Shown here piece by piece: positions 54,848-61,553 of a stretch of 64,000 nt of DNA (position 1 is the first letter of the stretch; each line of letters opens with the position of its first letter). Source of the DNA: Myxococcales bacterium (GTDB taxonomy: Bacteria > Myxococcota_A > Polyangia > Nannocystales > Nannocystaceae). Below the pieces are notes generated by a model. The model saw only the letters and a program-made list of their open reading frames with translations. It made no database searches and was not told the origin of the DNA. Both the position numbers and the translations under genes were made by a program. Where the stretch lies: positions 186,001 to 250,000 of the forward strand of contig JACKDW010000011.1 in assembly GCA_020633295.1 (NCBI GenBank), read 5' to 3'.

Positions 54848-55477
54848 TCAGTGCAGCAGCTTGCGGTAGACGCCCACGACCTTGCCGAGGATGTCGACCG
54901 AGCGGAACTCTTCGCGCGTCACGTAGATCGGCTGCATCGTCGCGTTCGCCGGCTGGAAGCGGATCCGATCGCCCTCCGGGTAGTAGCGCTTGACCGTCGC
55001 CTCACCCTCGATCATGGCGACGACGATCTCACCGCGCTCCGCCGTCGACTGCTTGCGGACGAACAAGTAGTCACCGTCGTAGATCCCGTCCTCGATCATG
55101 CTCTCGCCCTGGACCACGAGGCCGAACACGTCGCGGCTGTTCGCGCTGCCGACGAAGAAGCGATCGATGGAGACGCGGTCGACCACGTTCTCCTCGGCGA
55201 GGATCGGGAGCCCGGCGGCGACGCGACCGAGAATCGGGACGTCGAGGCGTTTGCTCTCGGTCATGTGAACCGGCCGAAGGGCCCGGCTCTTGAGCTCCTC
55301 GCGCACGAGGTAGCCCTTGCGCTCGAGCGCCTTGAGGTGATCGTTGACGCCGTTGGTCGAGCGAATTCCCATGTGCTCGCCGATTTCGCGCAGGGTTGGC
55401 GGATATCCGCGCTCCTCGAGACACAGCGAGATGAAGTCGAGCGCTTGTTGCTGCCGGTGGGTGAGTGCGGGTTTCAC
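54848..55477 (-). CDS. lexA: LexA SOS repressor
   Basis: The 209-residue repressor has an N-terminal winged helix (HRQQQALDFISLCLEERGYPP, then IRSTNGVNDHLKALERKGYL) and a C-terminal S24 self-cleavage domain. The scissile Ala88-Gly89 is in GRVAAGLP, the catalytic Ser126 in GESMIEDG and Lys163 in EATVKRYY. RecA-stimulated cleavage de-represses DNA-repair genes. I chose the GTG at 55477 because AGGAG is spaced 6 bases before it and the protein then has the normal length; the frame is open upstream but includes the promoter region. A candidate operator lies at 55513. Confidence 0.95.
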   Translation of the reverse strand: MKPALTHRQQQALDFISLCLEERGYPPTLREIGEHMGIRSTNGVNDHLKALERKGYLVREELKSRALRPVHMTESKRLDVPILGRVAAGLPILAEENVVDRVSIDRFFVGSANSRDVFGLVVQGESMIEDGIYDGDYLFVRKQSTAERGEIVVAMIEGEATVKRYYPEGDRIRFQPANATMQPIYVTREEFRSVDILGKVVGVYRKLLH

Positions 55478-55483
55478 AGTGAA

Positions 55484-55488
55484 CTCCT
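55484..55488 (-). promoter_or_regulatory. Shine-Dalgarno of lexA
   Basis: Minus-strand AGGAG ends 6 bases before the GTG at 55477 and decides that start. Confidence 0.65.
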
Positions 55489-55512
55489 GGTCAGTGCGGG
55501 CTCTGCGCTCCT

Positions 55513-55525
55513 GTTCACACTGAAC
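55513..55525. promoter_or_regulatory. Candidate LexA operator
   Basis: The 13-base perfect inverted repeat GTTCACACTGAAC lies 36 bases upstream of the lexA start, where autoregulatory SOS boxes are expected. Its minus-strand half-site GTTCAG agrees with the GTTCAG core I recall for myxobacterial LexA sites. A second related half-site (GTGAAC) overlaps the lexA ribosome-binding region. It also lies upstream of the divergent lipoprotein gene at 55667. Confidence 0.55.
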
Positions 55526-55666
55526 GGGTGTATACAAACTATTCCCACAGGTCAAGCAACAGACAAATTCTGGCCGGCCGGCTGAGAGACGAAGGTGTTT
55601 CGTTGGAATTGTGTTTCTTGATGCGCGCGGTCCCCGGCTTGTTATCGTCACAGGCTGGAGGATCCG

Positions 55667-56644
55667 ATGAAACACTTCGCGCTGTTGTGGTGTCGGCGAT
55701 GGAGCCCGGTCGCGCTCGCGCCAGCGGTCATCTCGCTCGCGCTCGTTGGCTGTAGCCCGGAGGCGTCCGAGACCGCGGGCTCAGACGGGAGCGGCGAGAC
55801 GAGCTCGAGCGACGGTGAGTCGACCTCACCGTCGAGCGCGGGGGAGACCAGCACGACCGAGGGGAACCCGAGCGGGTCCGGCTCGACGAGCTCGAACTCC
55901 GGGACGACCGATGATCCGTCGGCGGGCGCGACCACCGAGATGGGCTGCGACTTTATCTGTCCGACGGACGGCGGCGTCGCGGGTCAGTGCGATCCCCTCA
56001 CGCAGGACTGCCCGGAGGGCGAGAAGTGCACCGCCGTCTCGATGACGGAGGGCGAGCCGTGGGAGATCAACGTCTGCAAGCCGATCATGGGGAACGGTCA
56101 GCTCGGCGACGAGTGCAACATCGACGGCGGGAAGTACACGGGCGAGGACAACTGCGACCTCGGCTTCATCTGCCTGCTGACCGATGACGACGGCGTGGGC
56201 GGGACGTGCGTCGAGTTCTGCAACGCGAGCATGGAGTGCCCGCTCACCAACGTGGCGTGTCAGGTCTACAACAACGGCTCGCTGCCGATCTGTCTGTTCA
56301 ACTGCGACCCGCTCCTTCAAGACTGTCCCGACGGACAGGGCTGCTACAACGGCACGAACGGCGGCTGGGTGTGCTTCAAGCAGACCGCCGACCCGGGCGA
56401 GGGCGGCCAAGGGGACGTGTGCAACTTCATCAACCAGTGCAACGCCGGCCTCTACTGCGCGAACGCGGCGGTGGTCGAGGGCTGCCCCGGCGACTCGGGC
56501 GGCTGCTGCACCCCGTTCTGCGATCTCGGGGACCCGGACCCGTCGGCGCTGTGCCAGGACGCCGAGGAGTGCGTCGCGTACTGGGAGGAGGGGCAGGCGC
56601 CGCCCGGTGAGGAGAATATTGGGGTCTGCGCGATTCCGGCGTAG
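55667..56644 (+). CDS. Cys-rich lipoprotein
   Basis: The 325-residue protein has a lipoprotein signal (LALVGC), a Ser/Thr/Gly/Glu-rich spacer (about 30-90) and a Cys-rich body with about 26 cysteines in pairs such as CDPLTQDCPEGEKC and CDPLLQDCPDGQGC. This is an internally repeated pattern common in myxobacterial surface lipoproteins. No enzyme motif is visible. GGAGG lies 6 bases before the ATG. It is divergent from lexA and could share its operator region, though SOS control is only a possibility. Confidence 0.82.
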   Translation: MKHFALLWCRRWSPVALAPAVISLALVGCSPEASETAGSDGSGETSSSDGESTSPSSAGETSTTEGNPSGSGSTSSNSGTTDDPSAGATTEMGCDFICPTDGGVAGQCDPLTQDCPEGEKCTAVSMTEGEPWEINVCKPIMGNGQLGDECNIDGGKYTGEDNCDLGFICLLTDDDGVGGTCVEFCNASMECPLTNVACQVYNNGSLPICLFNCDPLLQDCPDGQGCYNGTNGGWVCFKQTADPGEGGQGDVCNFINQCNAGLYCANAAVVEGCPGDSGGCCTPFCDLGDPDPSALCQDAEECVAYWEEGQAPPGEENIGVCAIPA

Positions 56645-56784
56645 CGCATGGCTTGGAGCGTGTCCGCCGCGCGGATGACTCGGACACGCTCCTGCGCACG
56701 CGCGCGCGCTGGCCCCGGGGCCACCTCCACCTGCCCCGGGGACCGCGTCAGATCCCCGGGCCTGAGCCTGCTAGGCTTACGGCC

Positions 56785-56922
56785 ATGAACACCCTGCTGC
56801 GCGCGATCATCACCGGCTTCGGCTTCAAGCTCGGCTCTGATCTCTACAAGTACGTGGGCAAGAAGCTCAAGCTGCCGTTCGTCTCGCGGGATGACGAGGA
56901 CAACGACGGCGACGAGAAGTAG
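56785..56922 (+). CDS. Small 45-residue protein
   Basis: The frame encodes a short protein with an amphipathic N-terminal segment (MNTLLRAIITGFGFKLGSDL), a basic middle (YVGKKLKL) and an acidic end (DDEDNDGDEK). Codon use is strongly G/C-ending, as in real genes here, and the composition is protein-like. No good Shine-Dalgarno is seen. It may be membrane-associated. Function is unknown; conservation would decide whether it is real. Confidence 0.5.
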   Translation: MNTLLRAIITGFGFKLGSDLYKYVGKKLKLPFVSRDDEDNDGDEK

Positions 56923-56942
56923 CAGGTTCGCGCAGCGCCAGC

Positions 56943-56998
56943 GCGTGATCGAGCCCGCGTGATCGAGCCCGCGTGATCGAGCCCGCGTGATCGAGCCC
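56943..56998 (+). repeat. Four perfect 14-bp tandem repeats
   Basis: The unit GCGTGATCGAGCCC occurs four times without change, 20 bases after the small ORF. Each unit contains GATC. It does not encode anything obvious and may be a recent slippage expansion. Confidence 0.95.
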
Positions 56999-57120
56999 GC
57001 GGCAGCGAGCTCGAGACGCGCGCGGGCGCGGTGCGGCGAACGAACGTTCCAAATATTGAGCGAGGGCGCTCGACGGTCGCAGCTTGAGTGGAGCCGCCCG
57101 GGCGAGCGCGAGCCGACGGG

Positions 57121-57543
57121 CTATTCGTCCTCGGGCTCCTCGGCGGGCTCCTCCGGGCCAGCGTTCTCGCCGCGCTTGTTCGCGCCGCGTTTACGCTCGT
57201 TGCCGCGGATCTTCGTCTCCTGGCGGGTGAGCCGCGTCTTGAGCTCGCGAGTGCCCTCGTTGTCCTCGAACGAGAAGCGCACCTGGGCGTTTACGTCGAT
57301 GACGAGACCGGCGATGACCTGCTGCAGGAGGTCGACGGTGTCCATCTGATCGAGGAACGTTCGGACCTCGCGCGAGACGATGCGAACAACCTCGCTCTTC
57401 GTGCCGGACGCGAGGTCGGCGACGTAGTCGCGGCTCTTGCCGAACGCTCCGTCGGGGTCGAGCAGTCCGCTCAAGCGCTGGCGGAAGCTAAATCCGCGTT
57501 CATCGCGATCGTCACGCTCGTCCTCGGGATCATCTCGCGGCAT
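57121..57543 (-). CDS. Hypothetical protein with central helical domain
   Basis: The roughly 140-residue protein is not recognised. Its charged N-terminus (DDPEDERDDRDERG) and charged C-terminus flank a helical core (SREVRTFLDQMDTVDLLQQVIAGLVIDVNAQVRFSFED) that looks conserved. It has no signal peptide or membrane helix, so it is probably cytoplasmic. The start is uncertain: ATG at 57543 is chosen because codon bias drops upstream, but the frame is open to ATG 57657 (178 residues). Confidence 0.65.
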   Translation of the reverse strand: MPRDDPEDERDDRDERGFSFRQRLSGLLDPDGAFGKSRDYVADLASGTKSEVVRIVSREVRTFLDQMDTVDLLQQVIAGLVIDVNAQVRFSFEDNEGTRELKTRLTRQETKIRGNERKRGANKRGENAGPEEPAEEPEDE

Positions 57544-57657
57544 CGAGCCCAAAAAATAACGTTCTGGCGGGCACCGGGCTAGCGTTCGCTGCTCCACGTA
57601 CTCGGGCGTGAGCGGACGTTTTCGCGCGTTTTTCTCCGGCGGCATTACGCGCCTCAT

Positions 57658-57872
57658 GCGCGATCACGGTACGGAGGCGACGTGTACAACCCTTCACACC
57701 AGCGGGAATCTGTGATAAATGCCGCCCCGCACACTTCATGGCGCACCGCGGTTGACTCGGAGCGTCCTTACTTTGGTCTGGCCCACATCTGCATACTTTT
57801 CTGACTATGTCAGAGCATGTGGTAGGCACGTGCTGAAACTCAAACACGACAGACCGGAGTGAGCACACCGAT
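57658..57872. other. Lower-G+C intergenic segment
   Basis: This stretch is clearly more A+T-rich than its surroundings (for example CTTACTTTGGTC and GCATACTTTTCTGACTATG). It probably contains promoters for the small ORF at 57873 and the gene at 58011. An open frame on the minus strand is Cys/Arg-rich with no coding bias and was rejected. Confidence 0.5.
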
Positions 57873-57965
57873 ATGACCGCGTACATCGGCAACATTTGCG
57901 CAGCTCTTATGAGCATTGGCCTTTTGGTCGGCACTCTGCGATTTACTCGCCATATGAGCAGCTAG
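57873..57965 (+). CDS. Candidate 30-residue single-helix membrane peptide
   Basis: ATG at 57873 starts a 30-codon frame whose product has one hydrophobic helix (ICAALMSIGLLVGTLRF) and a short basic end. GGAG lies about 14 bases upstream, a weak spacing. Codon use is far less G/C-ending than in neighbouring genes. It could be a real small membrane protein or a chance frame. Confidence 0.35.
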   Translation: MTAYIGNICAALMSIGLLVGTLRFTRHMSS

Positions 57966-58010
57966 CTGCCCAGCACTCGCGGCTCCCCCGCGGGGTGCGA
58001 GCGCGAGTTC

Positions 58011-59120
58011 ATGACAGCATCGACGAACCCCCCTGAGGACCCCGCCCGGTCCCTCTCTACGTCACAGGACCTGTGGCGGATCAAGACCCAGGGGGGGATC
58101 CGCGCGCTCTCGCTCCAGGACACGAACGAGATTCAGCTGCTCCTGCGCGGGCAGTCTGTCGTCGACTGGCACCGCCTGGCCTTCACCCACGAGGATGAGG
58201 CGCGGCGGCTGCTCGCGCTCAATTGTATCGACATCGATGATCCGGTGGATCGCGAGCGCCTCGCGGAGCTGCGGGCCCAGGCGGTCCGCTACATCACCGA
58301 GGTGCTCACGCTGCGGATCGATCCGTACATCGCGAGCGAGGTCCCGTGGGTGAAGCTGCCGCTGATCGCGTCGCGCGCGACGGGCAACCGACAGCGGCAG
58401 GCCTGCATGCTGCTCAAGGTGATGCACATCATCTATCACCTCGACGCGCGGGAGCTGCGGACGCAGCTGGCGATCTCGGAGCACGACATCTACGCGCGCG
58501 TCGAGGAGAGCGTCACGCTGATGTTCGACGAGCTGCGGACGGCGGGCGTGCCGGTGCTGGAGTTCTCGTGGTCACGGAAGACGCGCAATTCGTTGATCAC
58601 CAAGCTGCTGATCAAGCGTGAGACGAGCGCCGCGCGGGTGTTCGACCGCCTGCGCTTCCGCTTGATCGTCAAGAGCCCGGACGACCTGGTACCGGCGCTG
58701 CACATCATGCTGCGCCGCTGCATCCCGTTTAACTACATCGTCCCCGGTCAGACGGTGAACACGCTGATCGACCTCAACAGCCTCGCGGTGCTGCCCCGCG
58801 CCGAGGACTCGTTCGAGGCCAGCGGCGACGACGACGACGGGGGCGGCTCCGGGAACGAGTTCTCGGGCAGCAACTACCGGATCCTGAATTTCGTCGCCGA
58901 CCTCCCGGTGCGGTTGGCGTCGGTGGTGACGGACGGCGCCGCGCTCGACGAGTCGCGAGGGCGCGTGGTGTTCGTGCTCGCCGAGTTTCAGATCATGGAT
59001 CAGCGGACTGCGGAGAGTAACGAGCGCGGCGACAACTCGCACGTTCGCTACAAGCAGCGCCAGCATCAGCACGTGCGCGTGCGCCTGCTCCGGGAGCCGC
59101 GCACGCCGACGACCGGCTAA
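58011..59120 (+). CDS. Uncharacterised protein with RelA/SpoT-synthetase-like motif order
   Basis: The 369-residue cytoplasmic protein may belong to an uncharacterised myxobacterial family. Reading its C-terminal half, motifs appear in the order of the (p)ppGpp-synthetase domain: SRKTRNSLITKLL (about 187-199), FDRLRFRLIVKS (about 210-221, compare DLIGIRVIV), FNYIVPG (compare FKDYIAAP), NYRILNFV (about 289, compare GYQSLHTTV), AEFQIMD (about 324, compare VEIQIRT) and HVRYK (about 344, compare HWAYK). The catalytic Glu region is kept, but the Mg-binding Asp before YIA seems replaced by Asn. The N-terminal half is helical. An acidic Gly insert (about 268-285) interrupts the fold. It may be an inactive or altered homologue. 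The start has a hairpin just upstream. Confidence 0.75.
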   Translation: MTASTNPPEDPARSLSTSQDLWRIKTQGGIRALSLQDTNEIQLLLRGQSVVDWHRLAFTHEDEARRLLALNCIDIDDPVDRERLAELRAQAVRYITEVLTLRIDPYIASEVPWVKLPLIASRATGNRQRQACMLLKVMHIIYHLDARELRTQLAISEHDIYARVEESVTLMFDELRTAGVPVLEFSWSRKTRNSLITKLLIKRETSAARVFDRLRFRLIVKSPDDLVPALHIMLRRCIPFNYIVPGQTVNTLIDLNSLAVLPRAEDSFEASGDDDDGGGSGNEFSGSNYRILNFVADLPVRLASVVTDGAALDESRGRVVFVLAEFQIMDQRTAESNERGDNSHVRYKQRQHQHVRVRLLREPRTPTTG

Positions 59121-59139
59121 CCGCGCCGCGGTGTCGCGG

Positions 59140-59874
59140 TCACGCGCGGCTCGGCGGGAGCGTGAAGTCCTCGCACTGGACCAGCCCGCTGCTGGGCACC
59201 TCGGCCTCGGGCGAGTGCACCGTGAGCAGCAGGAAGTGCAGCGCGTCGGGGAACGACTTGAGGAAGAGGTTCGCGTTGCCGGGCTCGTTCTCGAAGGTCG
59301 CGACGACGCGCCCGTGATACGAGCGAATATCGGCGAGCGCGTCGTCCTTGAACGCGCGGTCCGACATCTCGAACGACGGCTTGAGGTGGAGCGTGCAGCG
59401 CCCGCGCCAGAACGGGAAGCCGGCGGATCGCAGCGCCTGCACGGTGCCGACCTCCATCCCGCCGACGTGACGCCCGGTCAGGTAGTAGATGAGCGCGCCG
59501 CGCTGATGGCACGCCGTCACGAACTCGACGGAGCCCGGCACGGGATCGTCGTGCAGCACGTACTGATCGGTGAAGAAGCGATCTCGCCAGAAGCGCCGGA
59601 GCTCCTCGAGCAGCTCGACGTTGTCGACGCCCTGCGCCTGCAGGCTCTCGCAGATGTTCCAGCCCATGTGCTCGCGGCGGATCGTCCGCGCGAGCGCGGT
59701 CAGCTCGCGGTAGTAGGATTCCCTGCGCTCGACGAATTCGTGGAAGATCTGCAGGTTGCGCGGCTCGGTGCTGAACAGCGTCGAGTCGAGGTCAAAGACG
59801 ACGAGCGGCAGTACGTCGCTGACCACCGCGCTCTCGATGCGCTCCAGAACGTCGCGTAGGCGAGGGCTGCCCAT
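59140..59874 (-). CDS. HAD-superfamily hydrolase
   Basis: The 244-residue protein shows HAD motif I VVFDLDSTLF (nucleophile Asp28, acid/base Asp30), motif II YYLTGRH, a Lys in LHLKPS and motif IV-like VATFENEPGNANL. The large helical insert between motifs I and II (about 45-115) is a cap domain. It is probably a small-molecule phosphatase. ATG at 59874 is preferred; a GTG at 59913 would add 13 unconserved residues. It is divergent from a phosphate-ester transporter gene, 107 bases away. Confidence 0.85.
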   Translation of the reverse strand: MGSPRLRDVLERIESAVVSDVLPLVVFDLDSTLFSTEPRNLQIFHEFVERRESYYRELTALARTIRREHMGWNICESLQAQGVDNVELLEELRRFWRDRFFTDQYVLHDDPVPGSVEFVTACHQRGALIYYLTGRHVGGMEVGTVQALRSAGFPFWRGRCTLHLKPSFEMSDRAFKDDALADIRSYHGRVVATFENEPGNANLFLKSFPDALHFLLLTVHSPEAEVPSSGLVQCEDFTLPPSRA

Positions 59875-59971
59875 GGCGCGTCGGACGATACCCGCAAACG
59901 TCGGGCCCGTCACGTGACGCGCTTGCCCGCCGCCGACGCGCGGCGGTATGGTGCGGTCGCCTGGTGACCAC

Positions 59972-59976
59972 GGAGG
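59972..59976 (+). promoter_or_regulatory. Shine-Dalgarno of the MFS transporter gene
   Basis: GGAGG ends 5 bases before the ATG at 59982 and lies inside the frame that would start at the alternative GTG 59964. Confidence 0.6.
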
Positions 59977-59981
59977 GGACC

Positions 59982-61538
59982 ATGGATGTGCTGCTGGCGG
60001 CCGCCGAGGCCACGAGCGAAGGCGGGCCGCTCGCGCGCTACCTCGGGTACGTTGCGAGTCAGTGGCCGATCCTGCTGTTGCTTTTGCTGGTCGCGGTCGT
60101 GCTCACGCGCCTGCCGAAGATCGAGCTCGGGCACTCGCTGGCGTACCGGCGCCGGCGGGTGATCAACTGGCTGCCGCTCGGGTTGACCTACGCGTTCCTC
60201 TATATGGGGCGCTACAACCTCACCGTCAGCAAGAACGAGTTCGCGGAGCTCGGGCTCATGGACAACGCCGACTTCGGCGTGATCTTCGGGATCGGCACGC
60301 TGACCTACGGCTTCGCGTTCCTGCTCAACGGTCCGCTGACTGATCGCTACGGCGGGAAGCGGGCGATCCTCGTCGGCGCGGGCGGCTCGGCCGTCATGAA
60401 CACGCTCATGGGCCTCGTGACCCTGGAGGTCACGACGACGGGCGCCGCCGGGTCCTTGACGACGGCGCTCAACACGGTCGGGCTGCCGTTCTTCGAAGCG
60501 CTCAGCGCGTTCCGCGGGCTGTTCGGCCTGGACTCCGGCGACCTCGAGCGCTCCGTGCTGCTGCCGGCGCTGTCGCTGCTGTACGCGGGCAACATGTACT
60601 TCCAGAGCTTCGGCGCGGTGGCGATCGTCAAGGTCAACGCGCCGTGGTTTCACGTGCGCGAGCGCGGGGTGTTCGGCGCGATCTTCGGGATCCTGATCTC
60701 GCTCGGGGTCTACTTCGCCTACGACTGGGGCGGGATGATCGTGCGCAACCTGCCGACCCAGTACGTGTTCCTGATCCCGGCGGGGCTGCTCACGCTGTTC
60801 TGGGTGCTCTCCTTCGCGCTCGTGCGCGACACGCCGTCCCAGGCCGGGTTTCGCGACTTCGACACCGGCGACGCGTCCTCGGGGGACGACGGCCCGCAGC
60901 TCGGGGCGCTGCAGGTGTTTCGCATGATGCTGACGAACCCCGTGATCATCACGATCGCGTGCATCGAGTTCTGCTCGGGGTTCTTGCGGCAGGCGATCAT
61001 GCAGTGGTACCGGATCTTCTCGAAGCAGGTCGGCATCGCCGAGAGCTTCGTGCCGACGAACTGGGGCCTCTTGCTGTGCTGCGCGGGGATCCTCGGCGGG
61101 CTGTTCGCCGGCGTGATCTCGGATCACGTGTTTCAGTCGCGTCGCGGTCCCGTGGTCGCGGTGCTCTACGGGATCCTGCTGGCGAGCGCGGTCGTGATGA
61201 TCTTCGTGCTCCAGACGCCGGCGCTCGGCTGGCTGGTGGTGTTCATGTCGATGGCGGTCATCGGCGTCCACGGCATGCTCTCCGGGACCGCGAGCATGGA
61301 CTTCGGCGGCCGCAAGAACGCCGGGATCGCGGTCGGGATCATCGACGGCTTCGTCTACCTGGGGACGGCGGTGATGTCGTTCTGGTACGGGTGGCGCCTG
61401 CCGAGCGGCGACGCGGCCAAGGACCCCGCGAACTGGAGCGAGTGGCCGGTGTGGATGATCCCGGTCGCGCTGATCGGCTTCGTGCTCGCGCTGCGCGTGT
61501 GGCACTCCAAGCCGCAGGGCAAGCGCGCCGCGCATTAG
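59982..61538 (+). CDS. Organophosphate:phosphate antiporter-like MFS transporter
   Basis: The 518-residue membrane protein has about 12 helices plus an N-terminal extra helix. The conserved segments LYMGRYNLTVSKNEF and GMLSGTASMDFGGRKNAGIAVG are like those of GlpT/UhpT/UhpC proteins, which exchange glycerol-3-phosphate or sugar phosphates for phosphate. A large periplasmic or cytoplasmic loop at about 145-195 is unusual. GGAGG precedes the ATG at 59982, which decides that start over the GTG at 59964. The divergent HAD hydrolase could act on the imported phosphate ester. Confidence 0.87.
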   Translation: MDVLLAAAEATSEGGPLARYLGYVASQWPILLLLLLVAVVLTRLPKIELGHSLAYRRRRVINWLPLGLTYAFLYMGRYNLTVSKNEFAELGLMDNADFGVIFGIGTLTYGFAFLLNGPLTDRYGGKRAILVGAGGSAVMNTLMGLVTLEVTTTGAAGSLTTALNTVGLPFFEALSAFRGLFGLDSGDLERSVLLPALSLLYAGNMYFQSFGAVAIVKVNAPWFHVRERGVFGAIFGILISLGVYFAYDWGGMIVRNLPTQYVFLIPAGLLTLFWVLSFALVRDTPSQAGFRDFDTGDASSGDDGPQLGALQVFRMMLTNPVIITIACIEFCSGFLRQAIMQWYRIFSKQVGIAESFVPTNWGLLLCCAGILGGLFAGVISDHVFQSRRGPVVAVLYGILLASAVVMIFVLQTPALGWLVVFMSMAVIGVHGMLSGTASMDFGGRKNAGIAVGIIDGFVYLGTAVMSFWYGWRLPSGDAAKDPANWSEWPVWMIPVALIGFVLALRVWHSKPQGKRAAH

Positions 61539-61553
61539 CGGCTCGCGGCGGCG

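Noticed and set aside
56943..56998. CRISPR-like array
   Set aside because: The 14-bp units are contiguous without spacers, and no cas gene is present.
57530..57934. 134-codon minus-strand frame
   Set aside because: Scattered Cys/Arg composition, weak coding bias, and overlap with the supported hypothetical gene and a promoter region.
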